Shown one piece after another: positions 16,342 through 25,505 of a stretch of 40,094 nucleotides of DNA (its first letter is position 1; each line of letters starts with the position of its first letter). This stretch comes from Allobrachymonas sp. (GTDB lineage: Bacteria; Pseudomonadota; Gammaproteobacteria; Burkholderiales; Burkholderiaceae_C), in the NCBI GenBank assembly GCA_030529505.1, contig JAUMWT010000020.1, forward strand, positions 1 through 40,094, in the 5' to 3' direction. The position numbers and the translations under genes were made by a program. Under the pieces are notes generated by a model. That model searched no databases, had not been told where the DNA came from, and was given only the letters and a program-made list of their open reading frames with translations.

Positions 16342-16552
16342 AGCAAGCCTCAACACGTTGAGAGAGGGAAGTGATCTTGTTGCGGCCTTGTTTGTGGCGT
16401 GGGCTTTGGTAGGGTGCCGCTGATCAATCGTCTTGGGATTGATGCAGATGCACTGACGGCATGTGCCTTTCCTAAGTCTGCAGCGTCCTGCTGGGGCGAT
16501 GGGCTTGATTGATGGCCCGAGATGCGTGTGCGAGCCAGGGATTGAAGGCAGC

Positions 16553-16576
16553 AAAAACGCGCTTGAGAAAGAGCGC
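16553..16576 (-). terminator. Weak terminator downstream of hprK
   Basis: Read on the - strand, GCGCT and AGCGC form a 5-bp stem with an 8-base loop, followed by G and five T. It is 28 bases past the hprK stop. The short stem makes it a modest candidate. Confidence 0.4.
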
Positions 16577-16603
16577 TTGATAAGACGGTGAAGCTGTTAC
16601 CGA

Positions 16604-17596
16604 TTAAGCTTCGTTGCCTTGCTGCATGGCTGCGCGTTGGCGGGCGGTGAACAGGTCGTAGGTGTTGATGCCGCGCAGCTCTAGAATGGTGTTGCGCACG
16701 GCGGCCTCTACCAGCACGGCCAGGTTGCGCCCGGCCATCACATGAATCAGCGTTTTGCGTATGGGCAGGCCCAGCACGTCCTGATACAGCGGCTGAGTGG
16801 GGATGCGTTCGTAATCGCTGTGGTTGCTTTCCAGCCGCATCAGGTGCACGATCAGGCGCAGGCGCATGTGGCGGCGCACGGCCGCTTCGCCAAAGATGGC
16901 GCGAATATCCAGCAGGCCAATGCCGCGAATTTCAAGCAGGTTTTGCAACAGCTCTGGGCAGCTGCCTTCAATGCTGTTTTGGTTGATGCGGTGTAAATCC
17001 ACCACGTCGTCGGCCACCAGGCCGCTGCCGCGCGAAATCAGCTCCAGCCCCAGCTCGCTTTTGCCCATGCCCGAATCGCCCGTGATGAGCACGCCCAAGC
17101 CAAGAATGTCCATGAACACGCCGTGCATGCTGGTGTGCTCGGCAAAGTGGCGCGAAAGGTAGGCGCGCAGGGTGTCGATCACGAAGGCGGCGCGTTCCGT
17201 CGTGACGAACAGCGGGATCTGCGCCTGATCGGCCATCTGGAGCAAGCAGGTAGGCGGCTGCTGGGCATCGGCCACGATGATGGCAGGTGGTGCCAGGTCA
17301 ATGATGCGCTGGATGCGGCGCTGCAAGACATCGGGGGCTGAGTTGGCTAAAAGGTAGGCGATTTCGCGTTCGCCCAGCACCTGGATGCGATAGGGATGAA
17401 TGTAGTTGAGGTGGCCCACTAAGTCGGAGCCCGAGCCGGCGGTGCGTATCGTTTGTTCTTGAAATTGGCGCTCGGTCGCGTTTTGGCCTGCAACCCACTG
17501 CCAGTTGAATTTGTTGTGATGGGCCTGAAAAAGAGTTTGGGCGGTGATGGGGCTGGGTTGCATGGCGGGAATGATGTGGTTGGAAACTGCCGCCAT
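16604..17596 (-). CDS. hprK: HPr kinase/phosphorylase
   Basis: Bifunctional enzyme that phosphorylates and dephosphorylates HPr on its regulatory Ser. In proteobacteria it belongs to the nitrogen-PTS group. The 330-residue product has the P-loop [15 protein letters not shown] at about 173-187, the regulatory stretch [12 protein letters not shown] and the HprK signature [17 protein letters not shown]. The N-terminal domain (about 15-140) is present. ATG 17596 gives 330 residues; ATG 17563 ([13 protein letters not shown]) matches family N-termini better, but neither has a clear ribosome-binding site. ptsN lies upstream on the same strand after a 419-base gap, much larger than in most relatives. 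Confidence 0.95.
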   Translation of the reverse strand: MAAVSNHIIPAMQPSPITAQTLFQAHHNKFNWQWVAGQNATERQFQEQTIRTAGSGSDLVGHLNYIHPYRIQVLGEREIAYLLANSAPDVLQRRIQRIIDLAPPAIIVADAQQPPTCLLQMADQAQIPLFVTTERAAFVIDTLRAYLSRHFAEHTSMHGVFMDILGLGVLITGDSGMGKSELGLELISRGSGLVADDVVDLHRINQNSIEGSCPELLQNLLEIRGIGLLDIRAIFGEAAVRRHMRLRLIVHLMRLESNHSDYERIPTQPLYQDVLGLPIRKTLIHVMAGRNLAVLVEAAVRNTILELRGINTYDLFTARQRAAMQQGNEA

Positions 17597-17745
17597 TCTT
17601 GCGCAAAACTTTGTTTAAGAGGCTAAGTGATCAGAGAAAACGCAAAACGCTAGAAGGCTTGGGGCAGACTCGTCTCTGATGCATTTGATTTGAGCGGCAT
17701 CTTGCCCCATTCAGTATTGAGAGAGGAGGGTTGCACTCTACTCAT

Positions 17746-17795
17746 CGGTCAGCGTCAGCTCCGCTTAATAGTGTGCGAATACGGGACGCTGATCG
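17746..17795. repeat. Imperfect inverted repeat in the ptsN-hprK gap
   Basis: CGGTCAGCGTC (17746-17756) and GACGCTGATCG (17785-17795) are complementary at 10 of 11 positions around a 28-base loop. It could be a hairpin or a split binding site. Confidence 0.5.
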
Positions 17796-17937
17796 TTTGA
17801 TGACGCATCCCATCACACGTTAGAGCCTGAAACGCTGCAGGATCTGGGCGATGGGTGTTGATGCCAGCGGAGCACATCAAGAAATGGAGTCAGCAGCCCA
17901 AGAATTAGTGGTTGGCTGCGGGAGTGGCGTAGTGAAG

Positions 17938-17968
17938 ACGTTAGTGGTAGCTGTTAAAACACTAACGT
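17938..17968. repeat. Perfect 9-bp inverted repeat in the ptsN-hprK gap
   Basis: ACGTTAGTG (17938-17946) and CACTAACGT (17960-17968) are exact complements around a 13-base loop. No T-run follows on either strand. Just left of it, GCAGCC (17892-17897) and GGCTGC (17914-17919) form another small inverted repeat. Confidence 0.6.
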
Positions 17969-18015
17969 AGTTGGTGAATGCTTGATTGGCTGGCGGTTGG
18001 GCTAACGAGTGCCCA

Positions 18016-18483
18016 TCAAGCCGTCGCCATGGGCTGCCAGGTTTGGACGAGTGCGTGCAGGTCGGCTGCGTCGTGCGTGTTCATCAGGCGGGTACGCACA
18101 TCGGGGTCGCTGAGCATTTCGGCAATTTCAGCAAGGATTTCCAGATGCTTTTGCGTGGCGGCCTCGGGCACCAGTAAAAAGATCAGCAAGCCCACGGGCT
18201 GCTCGTCAGGCGCATCGAAAACGATGGGTTTGGCCAAGCGAAACAGGGCGGCCATGGGCGATTTAAGGCCCTTGATGCGCCCGTGCGGAATGGCCACACC
18301 ATGCCCCAGGCTGGTGGAGCCCAGGCGCTCACGGGCGAAAAGGCTGTCGGTAACTGTGGCGCGGCTGAGGTTGTGCAGTTGTTCGAACAGCAAGCCGGCC
18401 TCTTCGAAAGCCCGCTTTTTGCTGGTGGCTTCTACATCAACAAGAACCTGTGTGGCAGGCAAAATGGCGGCAAGACGATTCAT
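18016..18483 (-). CDS. ptsN: Nitrogen-PTS EIIA protein PtsN
   Basis: EIIA-Ntr, the terminal phospho-acceptor of the PTS-Ntr relay, a regulator of potassium, nitrogen and carbon responses. The 155-residue length is normal. The active-site region LGHGVAIPHGRIKG contains the expected phosphorylated His (His67). VGLLIFLLVPEAATQKHLEILAEIA matches the conserved second half (pattern described at about residues 117-141). ATG 18483 opens the frame; no strong ribosome-binding site is seen. It lies between hpf and hprK in the usual order for this group, but the hpf terminator upstream means it probably has its own promoter in 18484-18726. Confidence 0.95.
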   Translation of the reverse strand: MNRLAAILPATQVLVDVEATSKKRAFEEAGLLFEQLHNLSRATVTDSLFARERLGSTSLGHGVAIPHGRIKGLKSPMAALFRLAKPIVFDAPDEQPVGLLIFLLVPEAATQKHLEILAEIAEMLSDPDVRTRLMNTHDAADLHALVQTWQPMATA

Positions 18484-18875
18484 AGGGAAAACACCAGTAC
18501 AGAATGTGAATTATGTGCACAAATCTTGCCGCTTCCTAGTGGAAACCCTAAATCCCACCCATTTTCTAGGTTTTAGTACGGGAATTGATGTTTTTCATAC
18601 GACTTGGGTCGATGCTGGTGATCTGGCGCTTTTGCATGGATCAATAGATGCCAACAGGTGAATAGGGCGAGAGCGAGAGGCAACGCCCCATGTCTGAACC
18701 GCACTATCGATCGTGCAAGCGGCAATAAAAAACACCCGGTGGTTACTGACCAGCCGGGTGTTTGTGTTTGCAGTGCGCTTTGTCTGATTACTTCAAGAGT
18801 CAGCTTTCAAGGATGTGCTTTCAAAGCGCATTCTTGCGCACTGGACTGCTTGAACCATTGACTGAAAACGCCGTT
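18484..18875. other. Gap between hpf and ptsN
   Basis: No gene in 392 bases. It contains the hpf terminator (18727-18766) and an A+T-rich stretch around 18490-18610 that should hold the ptsN promoter on the - strand. I could not single out a site. Confidence 0.45.
18727..18766 (-). terminator. Rho-independent terminator of hpf
   Basis: On the - strand AAACACCCGG and CCGGGTGTTT form a 10-bp stem, extended by TGGT/ACCA around a 5-base loop with one bulged base. The stem runs into six T (18732-18727). It separates hpf from ptsN. Confidence 0.85.
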
Positions 18876-19223
18876 TCAAGCGTCTTCCGTATCGTGCGGC
18901 AAGCGTTTTTGCCCCACGGCGTTGTGGGATCGCAGCTTGTCTTTGTAGCGCACGATTTGGCGGTCCAGTTTGTCAATCAATGCGTCGATGGCCGCATACA
19001 TGTCTTGATGGCTGCATTCGGCGTGCAAGTCGTTGCCTTTGACTCCCAGCGTGCACTCGGCGCGCTGGCGGCGCTCTTTTTCTTTCTGGTTTTCGATGCT
19101 CAACAGCACGCGGGCATCTACCACTTGTTCAAAACGGCGAGTGATACGCGCCAGCTTGCTGGTGATGTACTCACGCAAAGCCGGGGTCACTTCCAAGTGG
19201 TGTCCACTGATGGTCAGATTCAT
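18876..19223 (-). CDS. hpf: Ribosome hibernation promoting factor, short form
   Basis: HPF binds the 30S decoding region in stationary phase and favours inactive ribosome dimers. The 115-residue product begins MNLTISGHHLEVTPALREYI and continues with KLARITRRFEQVVDARVLLS and ECSHQDMYAAIDALIDKLDRQ, the HPF/YfiA beta-alpha-beta-beta-beta-alpha pattern. Basic residues KDKLRSH follow. There is no long-form C-terminal dimerisation domain. The start is ATG 19223 with a perfect AGGAGG just upstream; the frame is open further but that part shows no similarity. No rpoN gene sits upstream, where many relatives have it; aroC is there instead, divergent. Confidence 0.94.
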   Translation of the reverse strand: MNLTISGHHLEVTPALREYITSKLARITRRFEQVVDARVLLSIENQKEKERRQRAECTLGVKGNDLHAECSHQDMYAAIDALIDKLDRQIVRYKDKLRSHNAVGQKRLPHDTEDA

Positions 19224-19506
19224 AACTCCTCCTGATGCATTGAGGGATGTCGTCAACCATTGGCGCGGGCGCAAGCCGTTGCCAACGACCTGCGGCAGTC
19301 GAATCAACTGCAGCTGGGTCACTATGCAGGGCTTTGCGAAAAAAATCAAGCCATCACCAATTAAAAAGGCGTTTTCTGGAAAAACAGGCACATTGAGTGA
19401 AGTCAAGCTGGAGTAATGTGGCGAGTGAGCAGATGACGGATGCTTTTGTTAGATGAGGCAACCCATGCCACTGGGAAGGGGTAGTGATTGGGTGCACCCC
19501 ATCCCG

Positions 19507-19512
19507 CATAAT
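19507..19512 (+). promoter_or_regulatory. Possible -10 box placing the aroC start at the first base of the ORF
   Basis: CATAAT ends 7 bases before the ATG at 19520, and no purine-rich ribosome-binding site stands at a normal distance. The matching -35 element is poor. If used, it would give a leaderless mRNA. Confidence 0.25.
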
Positions 19513-19519
19513 CCGGGAC

Positions 19520-20614
19520 ATGAGCGGCAACACACTTGGCACCCTTTTCGCTGTCACCAATTTTGGTGAATCCCACGGCCCGGCCATTGGCTGCGTGATC
19601 GACGGCTGCCCGCCCGGCATGGCGCTGTCGGCAGACGACATCCAGCCCGATCTGGATCGGCGTCGCCCCGGCACCAGCCGCTACGTCACGCAGCGGCAAG
19701 AGGCGGATCAGGTCGAAATCCTCTCGGGCGTGTACGAAGGCCGTACCACCGGCACGCCCATTGCCCTGCTGATTCGCAATACCAACCAGCGCAGCAAGGA
19801 TTACGGCGACATCCTGCGCACCTTTCGCCCGGGCCATGCTGACTATGGCTACTGGCACAAATACGGCATTCGCGATCCGCGTGGGGGTGGGCGCTCATCT
19901 GCGCGCCTGACCGCGCCTACCGTGGCCGCTGGGGCCGTGGCCAAAAAGTGGCTGGCCGAAACCTACGGCATGCAATTTCGCGGTTGCATGACGCAATTGG
20001 GCGAGCTGCCCATACCTTTCGAAGGCTGGGAGCATGTGCCGAACAATCCTTTCTTTGCGCCTTGCGCCGACGTGAGCGCGCTGGAAGCTTATATGGACGC
20101 CCTGCGCAAATCGGGCGACAGCTGCGGCGCACGCCTGCGTGTGCAGGCCACGAACGTGCCGCTGGGTTTGGGTGAGCCGATTTATGACCGCTTGGATGCG
20201 GACATTGCCCACGCTTTGATGGGGCTGAACGCCGTCAAAGGCGTGGAAATTGGCGATGGCTTTGCCTGTGTGGCGCGCCGTGGCAGCGTGCATGGCGATT
20301 CGCCCACGCCGCAGGGCTTTGCCAGCAACCGCGATGGCGGCATCGTCGGCGGCATCAGCAACGGGCAGGCCATTGAAGTGAGCCTGGCGATCAAGCCCAC
20401 CAGCTCGATTCTGCTGCCGCGCGATTCGATTGACCTGGACGGCCAGCCCACCGTGGTGCAAACCAAAGGGCGGCACGACCCCTGTGTGGGTATTCGCGCC
20501 ACGCCCATTGCCGAGGCGCTGTTGGCGCTGGTGGTGATGGAACACGCCTTGCGCCAGCGCGCGCAGTGCGCCGATGTGCGAGTCTCCACGCCCGACGTGG
20601 CACGGCTTGGGTGA
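19520..20614 (+). CDS. aroC: Chorismate synthase
   Basis: Last step of the shikimate pathway: 5-enolpyruvylshikimate-3-phosphate to chorismate, needing reduced FMN. The 364-residue protein has [20 protein letters not shown] at the start, then [37 protein letters not shown] (with Arg residues for substrate binding), [12 protein letters not shown] and [17 protein letters not shown]. Length and motifs are typical. The frame is open from 19484, but ATG 19520 matches the family N-terminus exactly. It is convergent with phoR and divergent from hpf. Confidence 0.97.
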   Translation: MSGNTLGTLFAVTNFGESHGPAIGCVIDGCPPGMALSADDIQPDLDRRRPGTSRYVTQRQEADQVEILSGVYEGRTTGTPIALLIRNTNQRSKDYGDILRTFRPGHADYGYWHKYGIRDPRGGGRSSARLTAPTVAAGAVAKKWLAETYGMQFRGCMTQLGELPIPFEGWEHVPNNPFFAPCADVSALEAYMDALRKSGDSCGARLRVQATNVPLGLGEPIYDRLDADIAHALMGLNAVKGVEIGDGFACVARRGSVHGDSPTPQGFASNRDGGIVGGISNGQAIEVSLAIKPTSSILLPRDSIDLDGQPTVVQTKGRHDPCVGIRATPIAEALLALVVMEHALRQRAQCADVRVSTPDVARLG

Positions 20615-20801
20615 AGGCACCCGTAAGCAGCGGGGTGTACCTGCTGTCACTTTGTGCTGCTGCAATAAAAGCCAAAACGCTTGCTGTTATCGCTCGCTGT
20701 CGTGAGCCGACGGCGGATGGAGTTGGCGCGGGAAAATCTATCAGCAGCCCGTGAATAGCCGTGGGCAATTCGTGTGCAAGCGGTGCAGCGGCTTGAAAAG
20801 C

Positions 20802-22205
20802 CTAGCCTTGGTGCGTATAGGGCGTATTGGCGCTGGGTGCGCCTGGCTCACGCAGCAGGCGTTGCGGAGGAAAGACCAGGGCAAAACACGATCCATGCCC
20901 CACTTTGCTGTCGATTTCGAGCGCAGCTTGGTGGCGTTGCGCCACATGCTTGACGATGGCCAGCCCCAGGCCTGTGCCGCCACTTTCGCGTGACCGGCTC
21001 TTGTCCACCCGGTAAAAGCGTTCGGTGATGCGTGCCAGGTGCTCTCGCGCGATGCCGGGGCCGGTATCCGTTACGGCAATGCGCAGACTGCCGGTATCGG
21101 TTTGCGTGGCCTGCAAGGCAATGTGGCCGCCAGCCGGGGTGTAGCGCACGGCGTTGCTCAGCAGGTTGCTGATGGCGCTGCGCAGCTCGCCGTGGCTGCC
21201 CATGATGTGCAGGGCGGCATCCAGTTGATTGTTCAGCGTGATGTGGTGTGTGGCCTGCGGTTGGCTGGGGCCGTTGGTGCTGTGGCCCAGTACGCGCGAG
21301 AGCGATTGCGCATCGCGCACGCATTGCTGCAACAGGGTGTTGAGGGCGACGTGCTCGCTCGTATCCGGGGGCGGACTGCCTTCCAGGCGCGAGAGCATGA
21401 GCAGATCGTCCACCAGCAGTTGCATGCGCTGGGCCTGATCGGCCATCAGGTGCAGATAGCGTTGGCGCTCTGCTTCGTTGAGCGGCAGGCTTTGCAGGGT
21501 TTCGACAAAACCCACGAGCACGGTCAGGGGCGTGCGGATTTCGTGCGAGACGTTGGAAACAAAGTCGCGGCGCACGCGATCGGTTTGTTCCAGCAGCGTC
21601 ACATCGCGCGACAGCAGCAGGCGCTTGCCTTCGCCAAATGCAAAGGTTTGCACCGATACCTTGACGGGGCGTTGAGCCGTGTGCTTGCGCCCGTGGATGG
21701 TGACGCCCTGTTCATTGGGGTTGCGCAGCCAGTAGCCAACGAATTGCGGGTCGCGCACCAGGTGGGCAATTTGCTGGTTCAAGTCTTGCGGATCGTTGAA
21801 GCCGAAATGTTCGGCCGCAATCAGGTTGAACCATTCCATGTGGCCCTGCTCGTCGAGCAAGACCACGCCAATGGGCAGAGCCTGAATGGCATCCAGAAAG
21901 GCTTTGAGCTTTTCTTGCACCAGTGTGGTTTTGCGCATTTGCTTGCGTTGCACCGCTGCGGCGGCGTCAGCCAGGTCTTGCCACGATTGGGGCAGGCGTG
22001 GCGGGCTGGATAAATCCCCTTTTTGCACCCAACGCAGCAGACGCGTGCCCAGCATGGCGTCGCGCGCGATCCAGACACCGGTGCCCAGCACGGCGGCCAG
22101 CAGCAGCCAAAAGGCAGCGTCCGCATGCCCTTGCTGGCGCAGCAGCAGGCCAGCGCCCAGCGCCAGCGCTTGTGCGGTGAAAAGCCCGATCGTTTTTGGG
22201 TTCAT
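20802..22205 (-). CDS. phoR: Phosphate regulon sensor histidine kinase PhoR
   Basis: Membrane histidine kinase that phosphorylates PhoB when phosphate is low. Two hydrophobic helices lie at about 7-23 and 31-48 with almost no periplasmic loop, as expected for PhoR. A PAS domain follows (about 105-205), then the H-box FVSNVSHEIRTPLTVL with His221, N-box ISNLLSNAVRYTP, and G-boxes DTGPGIAREH and GGTGLGLAIVKHVAQRH. Its 467 residues are slightly above average because of extra sequence around 275-315 (Ser/Gln-rich). It is the last gene of the pst-pho run, 64 bases after phoB. No clear terminator was found before the convergent aroC. Confidence 0.95.
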   Translation of the reverse strand: MNPKTIGLFTAQALALGAGLLLRQQGHADAAFWLLLAAVLGTGVWIARDAMLGTRLLRWVQKGDLSSPPRLPQSWQDLADAAAAVQRKQMRKTTLVQEKLKAFLDAIQALPIGVVLLDEQGHMEWFNLIAAEHFGFNDPQDLNQQIAHLVRDPQFVGYWLRNPNEQGVTIHGRKHTAQRPVKVSVQTFAFGEGKRLLLSRDVTLLEQTDRVRRDFVSNVSHEIRTPLTVLVGFVETLQSLPLNEAERQRYLHLMADQAQRMQLLVDDLLMLSRLEGSPPPDTSEHVALNTLLQQCVRDAQSLSRVLGHSTNGPSQPQATHHITLNNQLDAALHIMGSHGELRSAISNLLSNAVRYTPAGGHIALQATQTDTGSLRIAVTDTGPGIAREHLARITERFYRVDKSRSRESGGTGLGLAIVKHVAQRHQAALEIDSKVGHGSCFALVFPPQRLLREPGAPSANTPYTHQG

Positions 22206-22269
22206 GAATGCGCGAAGAAAAAGCGGCAGTTGATGGTTGGGCTACGCCCGTCCTCATGTGCTGTCGAAT

Positions 22270-22968
22270 CTAGCCGGATTGGGCCGTGAGGCGGTAGCCC
22301 GTGCCACGCACGGTTTCAATCATGCTGCCCGCTTCGCCCAAGGCTTCGCGCAGGCGTTTGATGTGCACGTCTACCGTGCGCTCTTCGATGTCGGCGTCCT
22401 CACCCCACACATGGTGCAGCAGTTGCGCGCGGCTGTGCACGCGCTCGGCATGCCGCATGAAGTGGTACAACAGCTTGAATTCGGTTGGCCCCAGTTTGAG
22501 GGGCTGGCCTGCGTATTCGATGCGGTGGGTGCTGGCATCGAGCGACAGCGCGCCCAGCGTCAGCACAGTATTTTCGGTTGCACTTTCGGGTGCGCTGCGG
22601 CGCAGCACGGCGCGGATACGCGCAAGCAGCTCTTTGGTAGAAAAAGGCTTGCTGATGTAGTCGTCGGCACCGGCGTCCAGCCCGGCTACGCGGTCGTTTT
22701 CTTCACTGCGGGCCGTGAGCAGGATGATGGGCGTGGCTTTGGTGCGGGCATCGCTGCGCCAGCGTTGGGCCAGGGCAATGCCGCTGTCGCCGGGCAGCAT
22801 CCAGTCCAGCAGAATCAGCTCGGGCAGTTGTTCGTTGAGGGCTTGTTGCGCGGCTTGCCCGTCGGCTGCCCAGACGACGCGGTAGCCATTGTGCCGCAGA
22901 TTGACGGCAAGCAGTTCGGCGATGGGCGCTTCGTCTTCAACCACCAGAATCGTAGGTTGCTTGAGCAT
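22270..22968 (-). CDS. phoB: Phosphate regulon response regulator PhoB
   Basis: OmpR-family transcription factor that binds Pho boxes. The receiver has ILVVEDEAPIAELL, LILLDWMLPGDSG with phospho-acceptor Asp55, ILLTARSEENDRVAGLDAGA and YISKPFSTKELLAR. The winged-helix DNA-binding domain covers about 135-230 (LGPTEFKLLYHFMRHAERV, RTVDVHIKRLREAL, VRGTGYRLT). The length of 232 residues is typical. The Asp-Trp-Met-Leu-Pro context and the location between phoU and phoR make PhoB rather than another OmpR regulator the clear choice. Confidence 0.96.
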   Translation of the reverse strand: MLKQPTILVVEDEAPIAELLAVNLRHNGYRVVWAADGQAAQQALNEQLPELILLDWMLPGDSGIALAQRWRSDARTKATPIILLTARSEENDRVAGLDAGADDYISKPFSTKELLARIRAVLRRSAPESATENTVLTLGALSLDASTHRIEYAGQPLKLGPTEFKLLYHFMRHAERVHSRAQLLHHVWGEDADIEERTVDVHIKRLREALGEAGSMIETVRGTGYRLTAQSG

Positions 22969-23003
22969 GCCGTTTCCCCCGCGTGCCTTGGCTCAGCGCG
23001 GCT

Positions 23004-23705
23004 TCAGCCCAGTTGCGACTCGATGGTGTCGATGGGGGTGTGGCGCACGTCCAGGCCGTTGACGATGTAGATCACGCATTCGGCCAGGTTCTTGGCGTGG
23101 TCGCCAATGCGCTCGATGGATTTGGCGATGAAGAGCAGATCCAGGCTGGGGGTGATGGTGCGCGGGTCTTCCATCATGTAGGTGACGAGCTTGCGCATGA
23201 AGCCGTCGTATTCCTTGTCGATCAGGTCGTCGGTCTTGATGATTTCCAGCGCAATGGGCACGTCCAGCCGGGCAAAGGCATCGAGCGCCTGGCGCAGCAT
23301 GTCGGAGGCCAGCGAAGCCGCCGTGCGCAACTCGGTAAAAGGCAGGGTGCGGGCCGATCCGGCCTGGATGATGCGTTGCACCATGCGGGCGATGCGGTCG
23401 GCTTCGTCGCCGGCGCGTTCCAGGTTGGCGATGCTGCGCGAGATGGCGATGAGCAGGCGCAGATCGCGTGCGGTGGGTTGGCGCCGCCCGATGATGGAAA
23501 CCAGCTCGTGGTCGATTTGCAGCTCCATGGAGTTGACATGGGGCTCGGTATCGAGCACGGCGGCGGCGGTTTCGAGGTTGTAGTTGGTCATGGCCTCGAC
23601 GGCCTGGCGCAACTGCTGCTCGACCAGACCGCCCATTTCCATGACCATGCCGCAGATGTGATTGAGTTCGGCGTCAAACTGGGTGGAGAGATGCTTGCCT
23701 GGCAT
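23004..23705 (-). CDS. phoU: Phosphate uptake regulator PhoU
   Basis: Cytoplasmic helical protein that links the PstSCAB transporter to PhoR and represses the regulon when phosphate is ample. The 233-residue protein has two three-helix repeats with the metal-binding style motifs ARDLRLLIAISRSIANLERAGDEADRIA (described at about residues 83-110) and LDLLFIAKSIERIGDHAKNLAE near the C-terminus. ATG 23705 is preceded by CAGGAG and fits the family N-terminus (MPGKHLSTQFDAEL). It starts 26 bases after the pstB stop, so it is probably co-transcribed. Confidence 0.96.
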   Translation of the reverse strand: MPGKHLSTQFDAELNHICGMVMEMGGLVEQQLRQAVEAMTNYNLETAAAVLDTEPHVNSMELQIDHELVSIIGRRQPTARDLRLLIAISRSIANLERAGDEADRIARMVQRIIQAGSARTLPFTELRTAASLASDMLRQALDAFARLDVPIALEIIKTDDLIDKEYDGFMRKLVTYMMEDPRTITPSLDLLFIAKSIERIGDHAKNLAECVIYIVNGLDVRHTPIDTIESQLG

Positions 23706-23731
23706 GACGGGCTCCTGGTGGGTGGCGGGGC

Positions 23732-24586
23732 TCAGCCGAAGCGGCCGGTGATGTAGTCTTCGGTTTCGCGGCGCTTGGGTTTGAAGAACATGTCTTTGGT
23801 GTCGCCGAATTCGATCAGCTGGCCCATGTACATGTAGGCGGTGTTGTCGCTGCAGCGTGCGGCCTGCTGCATATTGTGCGTGACGATGACAACGGTGTAA
23901 TCGCTTTTGAGTTCGGCGATCAGCTCCTCGATCTTCGAGGTGGAGATGGGGTCCAGCGCCGAGCAGGGCTCGTCGAGCAACAAGACCTCGGGCTTGACGG
24001 CGATGCCGCGCGCGATGCACAGGCGCTGCTGTTGCCCGCCCGAGAGACCCGATCCGCTTTGGCCGATCTTGTCTTTCACTTCATCCCACAAAGCAGCCTT
24101 GCGCAGCGCCCATTCCACGCGGTCGTTCATGTCGGCCCTGCTCAGATTCTCGAACAGGCGCACGCCAAAAGCAATGTTGTCGTAAATCGACATGGGAAAG
24201 GGCGTGGGTTTTTGAAACACCATGCCGACCTTGGCGCGCAGCAGGGCCACGTCTTTTTTCTTGTCGAGCAAGTCCTGCCCGTCGAGCAGGATTTGCCCTT
24301 CGGCGCGCTGGTCGGGGTAGAGCTCGTACATGCGGTTGAAGATGCGCAGCAGGGTGGATTTGCCGCAGCCCGAGGGGCCGATGAAGGCCGTGACCTGCTT
24401 TTCGGGAATGTCCATGTTGATGCCCTTGAGCGCATGGAATTTGCCGTAGTGAAAGTGCAGGTCGCGCACGGAAATCTTGGCGGGCGCCGCAGCTGCGGTG
24501 GGGGCTGCGGGGGCTTGTTCGGGGGGCATGGCAGGGTTCATGGTAGGGTTACTCGCAGTCGTGGCAGTGGGCGTGGCAGTCGTCAT
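23732..24586 (-). CDS. pstB: Phosphate ABC transporter ATP-binding protein PstB
   Basis: ATPase of the high-affinity phosphate importer. Walker [10 protein letters not shown] at about 70-78, Q-loop [19 protein letters not shown], signature [18 protein letters not shown], Walker [17 protein letters not shown] and the switch [13 protein letters not shown] are all present. The long PstB-specific Q-loop and [12 protein letters not shown] tail confirm the subfamily. The first ~36 residues are Thr/Ala/Pro-rich and absent from most PstB proteins; internal ATGs at 24541 and 24529 would remove half of it. No ribosome-binding site decides among them. Confidence 0.97.
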   Translation of the reverse strand: MTTATPTATTASNPTMNPAMPPEQAPAAPTAAAAPAKISVRDLHFHYGKFHALKGINMDIPEKQVTAFIGPSGCGKSTLLRIFNRMYELYPDQRAEGQILLDGQDLLDKKKDVALLRAKVGMVFQKPTPFPMSIYDNIAFGVRLFENLSRADMNDRVEWALRKAALWDEVKDKIGQSGSGLSGGQQQRLCIARGIAVKPEVLLLDEPCSALDPISTSKIEELIAELKSDYTVVIVTHNMQQAARCSDNTAYMYMGQLIEFGDTKDMFFKPKRRETEDYITGRFG

Positions 24587-24608
24587 GGCAATGGGTGTGG
24601 CGTGGACA

Positions 24609-25505
24609 TCAATGCTTGCTGCGGGTGAGCAGGCGAGCCACGATGTTGAGGGTGAGCACGGCCAGGGTGATGACGAAGATGCCCACCCAGGCCAGTTGTT
24701 GCCAGTTCTCGTAAGGCGTCATGGCAAATTTCAGAATCATGGTGGGCAGGCTGGCAATCGGTTCGCTCATGTCGCTGCTCCAGAACTGGTTGTTGAGCGC
24801 GGTAAAGAGCAACGGCGCCGTTTCACCCGCAATGCGTGCCACGGCCAGCAAAATGCCCGTGACCACGCCCGAGCGCGCGGCCTTGAAGGTGATGGCCCAG
24901 ATCACTTTCCACTTCGGCGTGCCCAGCGCGTAGGCTGCTTCGCGCAAACCTGCGGGCACCAGGTTGAGCATGTTTTCGGTGGTGCGGATGACCACCGGAA
25001 TGACCAGCAGCGCCAGGGCCACCGAACCGGCCCAGCCCGAAAAGCCGCCAAAAGGCACCACCAGAATCACCGACACGAACATGCCGATGACGATGGAAGG
25101 GGCCGAGAGCAGAATGTCGTTGACGAAGCGCGTGACGCGGCCCACCCAGCCGTGCTGGTCGTACTCGGCCAGGTAGATGCCGGCCATCACGCCGATGGGC
25201 GTGCCGATGAAGGTGGCCACCAGCACCATCAGGAAAGAGCCGAAGATGGCGTTGGCGATGCCGCCGGCTTCGTTGGGCCCGGGCGTCATGGCCGTGAGGG
25301 CCTGCACGCTCAAGCCCCCCACGCCCAAGCGAATGGTGTCGAGCAAAATCCAGAGCAGCCAAAACACGCCAAAACCCATGGCCAGCATCGACAGGCCGAG
25401 CATGACGCGGTTGACGAGCTTGCGCCGCGCGTATTTGGCGGCGCGGTAGTCGTGAGCGGGTGCGGAAGGTGCGGCAGAAGGTGTCATCGCTGTGTTCGTA
25501 TTCAT
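24609..25505 (-). CDS. pstA: Phosphate ABC transporter permease PstA
   Basis: Inner-membrane permease that pairs with PstC. The 298-residue protein has six predicted helices, beginning with [19 protein letters not shown], and the ABC-coupling (EAA-type) loop [19 protein letters not shown] at about 205-223. [19 protein letters not shown] is a typical PstA stretch. Its start overlaps the pstC stop by four bases, indicating translational coupling, and pstB follows after 22 bases. Confidence 0.96.
   Translation of the reverse strand: MNTNTAMTPSAAPSAPAHDYRAAKYARRKLVNRVMLGLSMLAMGFGVFWLLWILLDTIRLGVGGLSVQALTAMTPGPNEAGGIANAIFGSFLMVLVATFIGTPIGVMAGIYLAEYDQHGWVGRVTRFVNDILLSAPSIVIGMFVSVILVVPFGGFSGWAGSVALALLVIPVVIRTTENMLNLVPAGLREAAYALGTPKWKVIWAITFKAARSGVVTGILLAVARIAGETAPLLFTALNNQFWSSDMSEPIASLPTMILKFAMTPYENWQQLAWVGIFVITLAVLTLNIVARLLTRSKH

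Larger units (their letters stand above)
17597..18015. other. Gap between ptsN and hprK with several inverted repeats
   Basis: No gene is supported in 419 bases. Instead the stretch holds at least three separated inverted repeats, listed as their own features where clear. It could contain the hprK promoter, a structured RNA or decayed sequence; I cannot tell which. Confidence 0.5.

Noticed and set aside
16349-16362. Palindrome CTCAAC-AC-GTTGAG after dprA
   Set aside because: Two-base loop and no T-run; could be chance or a protein site, but nothing links it to a function.
18876-19406. Longer version of hpf starting at 19406
   Set aside because: The extra 61 residues do not match the family, and ATG 19223 has a perfect AGGAGG.
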